This document shows positions 63,580-64,000 of a stretch of DNA of 64,000 bases, one piece after another (the stretch's first letter is position 1; each line of letters starts with the position of its first letter). The notes below the pieces were generated by a model, which was given only the letters and a program-made list of their open reading frames with translations, was not told the origin of the DNA and did no database searches. The translations under genes and the position numbers were made by a program. The DNA comes from Thunnus maccoyii (lineage: Eukaryota; Chordata; Actinopteri; Scombriformes; Scombridae), in assembly GCF_910596095.1 (NCBI RefSeq), contig NC_056550.1, positions 28,235,699-28,299,698 of the forward strand. Reading direction: 5' to 3'.

Positions 63580-64000
63580 AATTTCAAATCACATTTTTCA
63601 CCGAGATGACCAGTCAATTTGAGTAATGTCATTGTGTGTTTTACACTATGATGCAGTTTTACGTCATCACACAATTACATCACAATGTTATTTAGCAACT
63701 CTTAGTAACAAATCAGCCTGCATGTAGAAACTTCCCCTGAAAATTAGTTGGCAACACTGCATGTATAGGAATACAGAAGTTCTACGGTTGAGAAAAAAAA
63801 GTGCCCAAAGAAAGGGCTGTCTGACAGCAAGGTAAAGCAGTGAAAATATTCTAAATATAGCATACACTTAAACTAATATTGATTTTTTTAGGTGGACCTA
63901 TTTTTAGGTGGTTATATACATTTTGCTGCTGGCCCCATCCACAGCACTGGTTAGCTTCTGTTCTCCAAACTGAGAGTGTGCCAACCCAAATCTACTGCAG
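63580..64000 (-). repeat. Right arm of the large inverted repeat, cut by the window edge
   Basis: Reverse-complement relative of 60770-61520, including AAGAAAGGGCTGTCTGACAG and the final CCAACCCAAATCTACTGCAG. Confidence 0.6.

Overview
The window looks like a piece of a teleost fish genome. It is AT-rich and gene-poor, full of CA/GT and AT microsatellites and of small interspersed repeats. It also carries L2-like LINE, DIRS-like and Tc1-like remnants. Three multi-exon genes have introns with GT-AG borders and phases that match throughout. Two of them belong to families strongly expanded in fish: C2H2 zinc-finger genes and FISNA-NACHT NLR genes. All gene models were read by eye from the sequence; no alignment or search was run.

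Layout. (1) 0-3.4 kb, minus strand: a complete two-exon C2H2 zinc-finger gene (402 aa). (2) 3.4-22.5 kb: a long repeat field with TIR elements, LINE fragments, a foldback element, two large inverted repeat copies and a minisatellite split by a hAT-like insertion. A lone 46-bp exon-like segment at 11.9 kb may be a 5' non-coding exon of the next gene. (3) 22.58-26.9 kb, plus strand: a PRRT2-like gene (dispanin/CD225 membrane protein, 222 aa), reconstructed from four coding exons including a 17-nt terminal one. (4) 26.9-43 kb: no gene recognised; microsatellites, one repeat present in empty and LINE-filled forms, a Tc1-like transposase remnant and a tRNA-derived SINE. (5) 43.1-58.5 kb, minus strand: a complete NLR immune-receptor gene (1209 aa) made of a PYRIN exon, a FISNA-NACHT exon, nine tandem 174-nt LRR exons and a tiny terminal exon. 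One intron holds a decayed DIRS-like retrotransposon with inverted terminal repeats. An NLR-type leader exon with an in-frame stop lies upstream at 59.9-60.0 kb. (6) 60.1-64 kb: repeats only, dominated by an inverted repeat that runs to the window edge.

The three genes do not form a functional unit. The zinc-finger protein is a probable DNA-binding nuclear regulator. The PRRT2-like protein would be a neuronal/synaptic membrane protein if it is orthologous to PRRT2. The NLR is a probable cytosolic innate-immune sensor. I found no undescribed system that I can defend. The strongest unusual signals are the recently expanded LRR exon array, the DIRS relic inside the NLR gene, a duplicated piece of the zinc-finger intron, and three short near-perfect hairpins that look like template-switch mutations.
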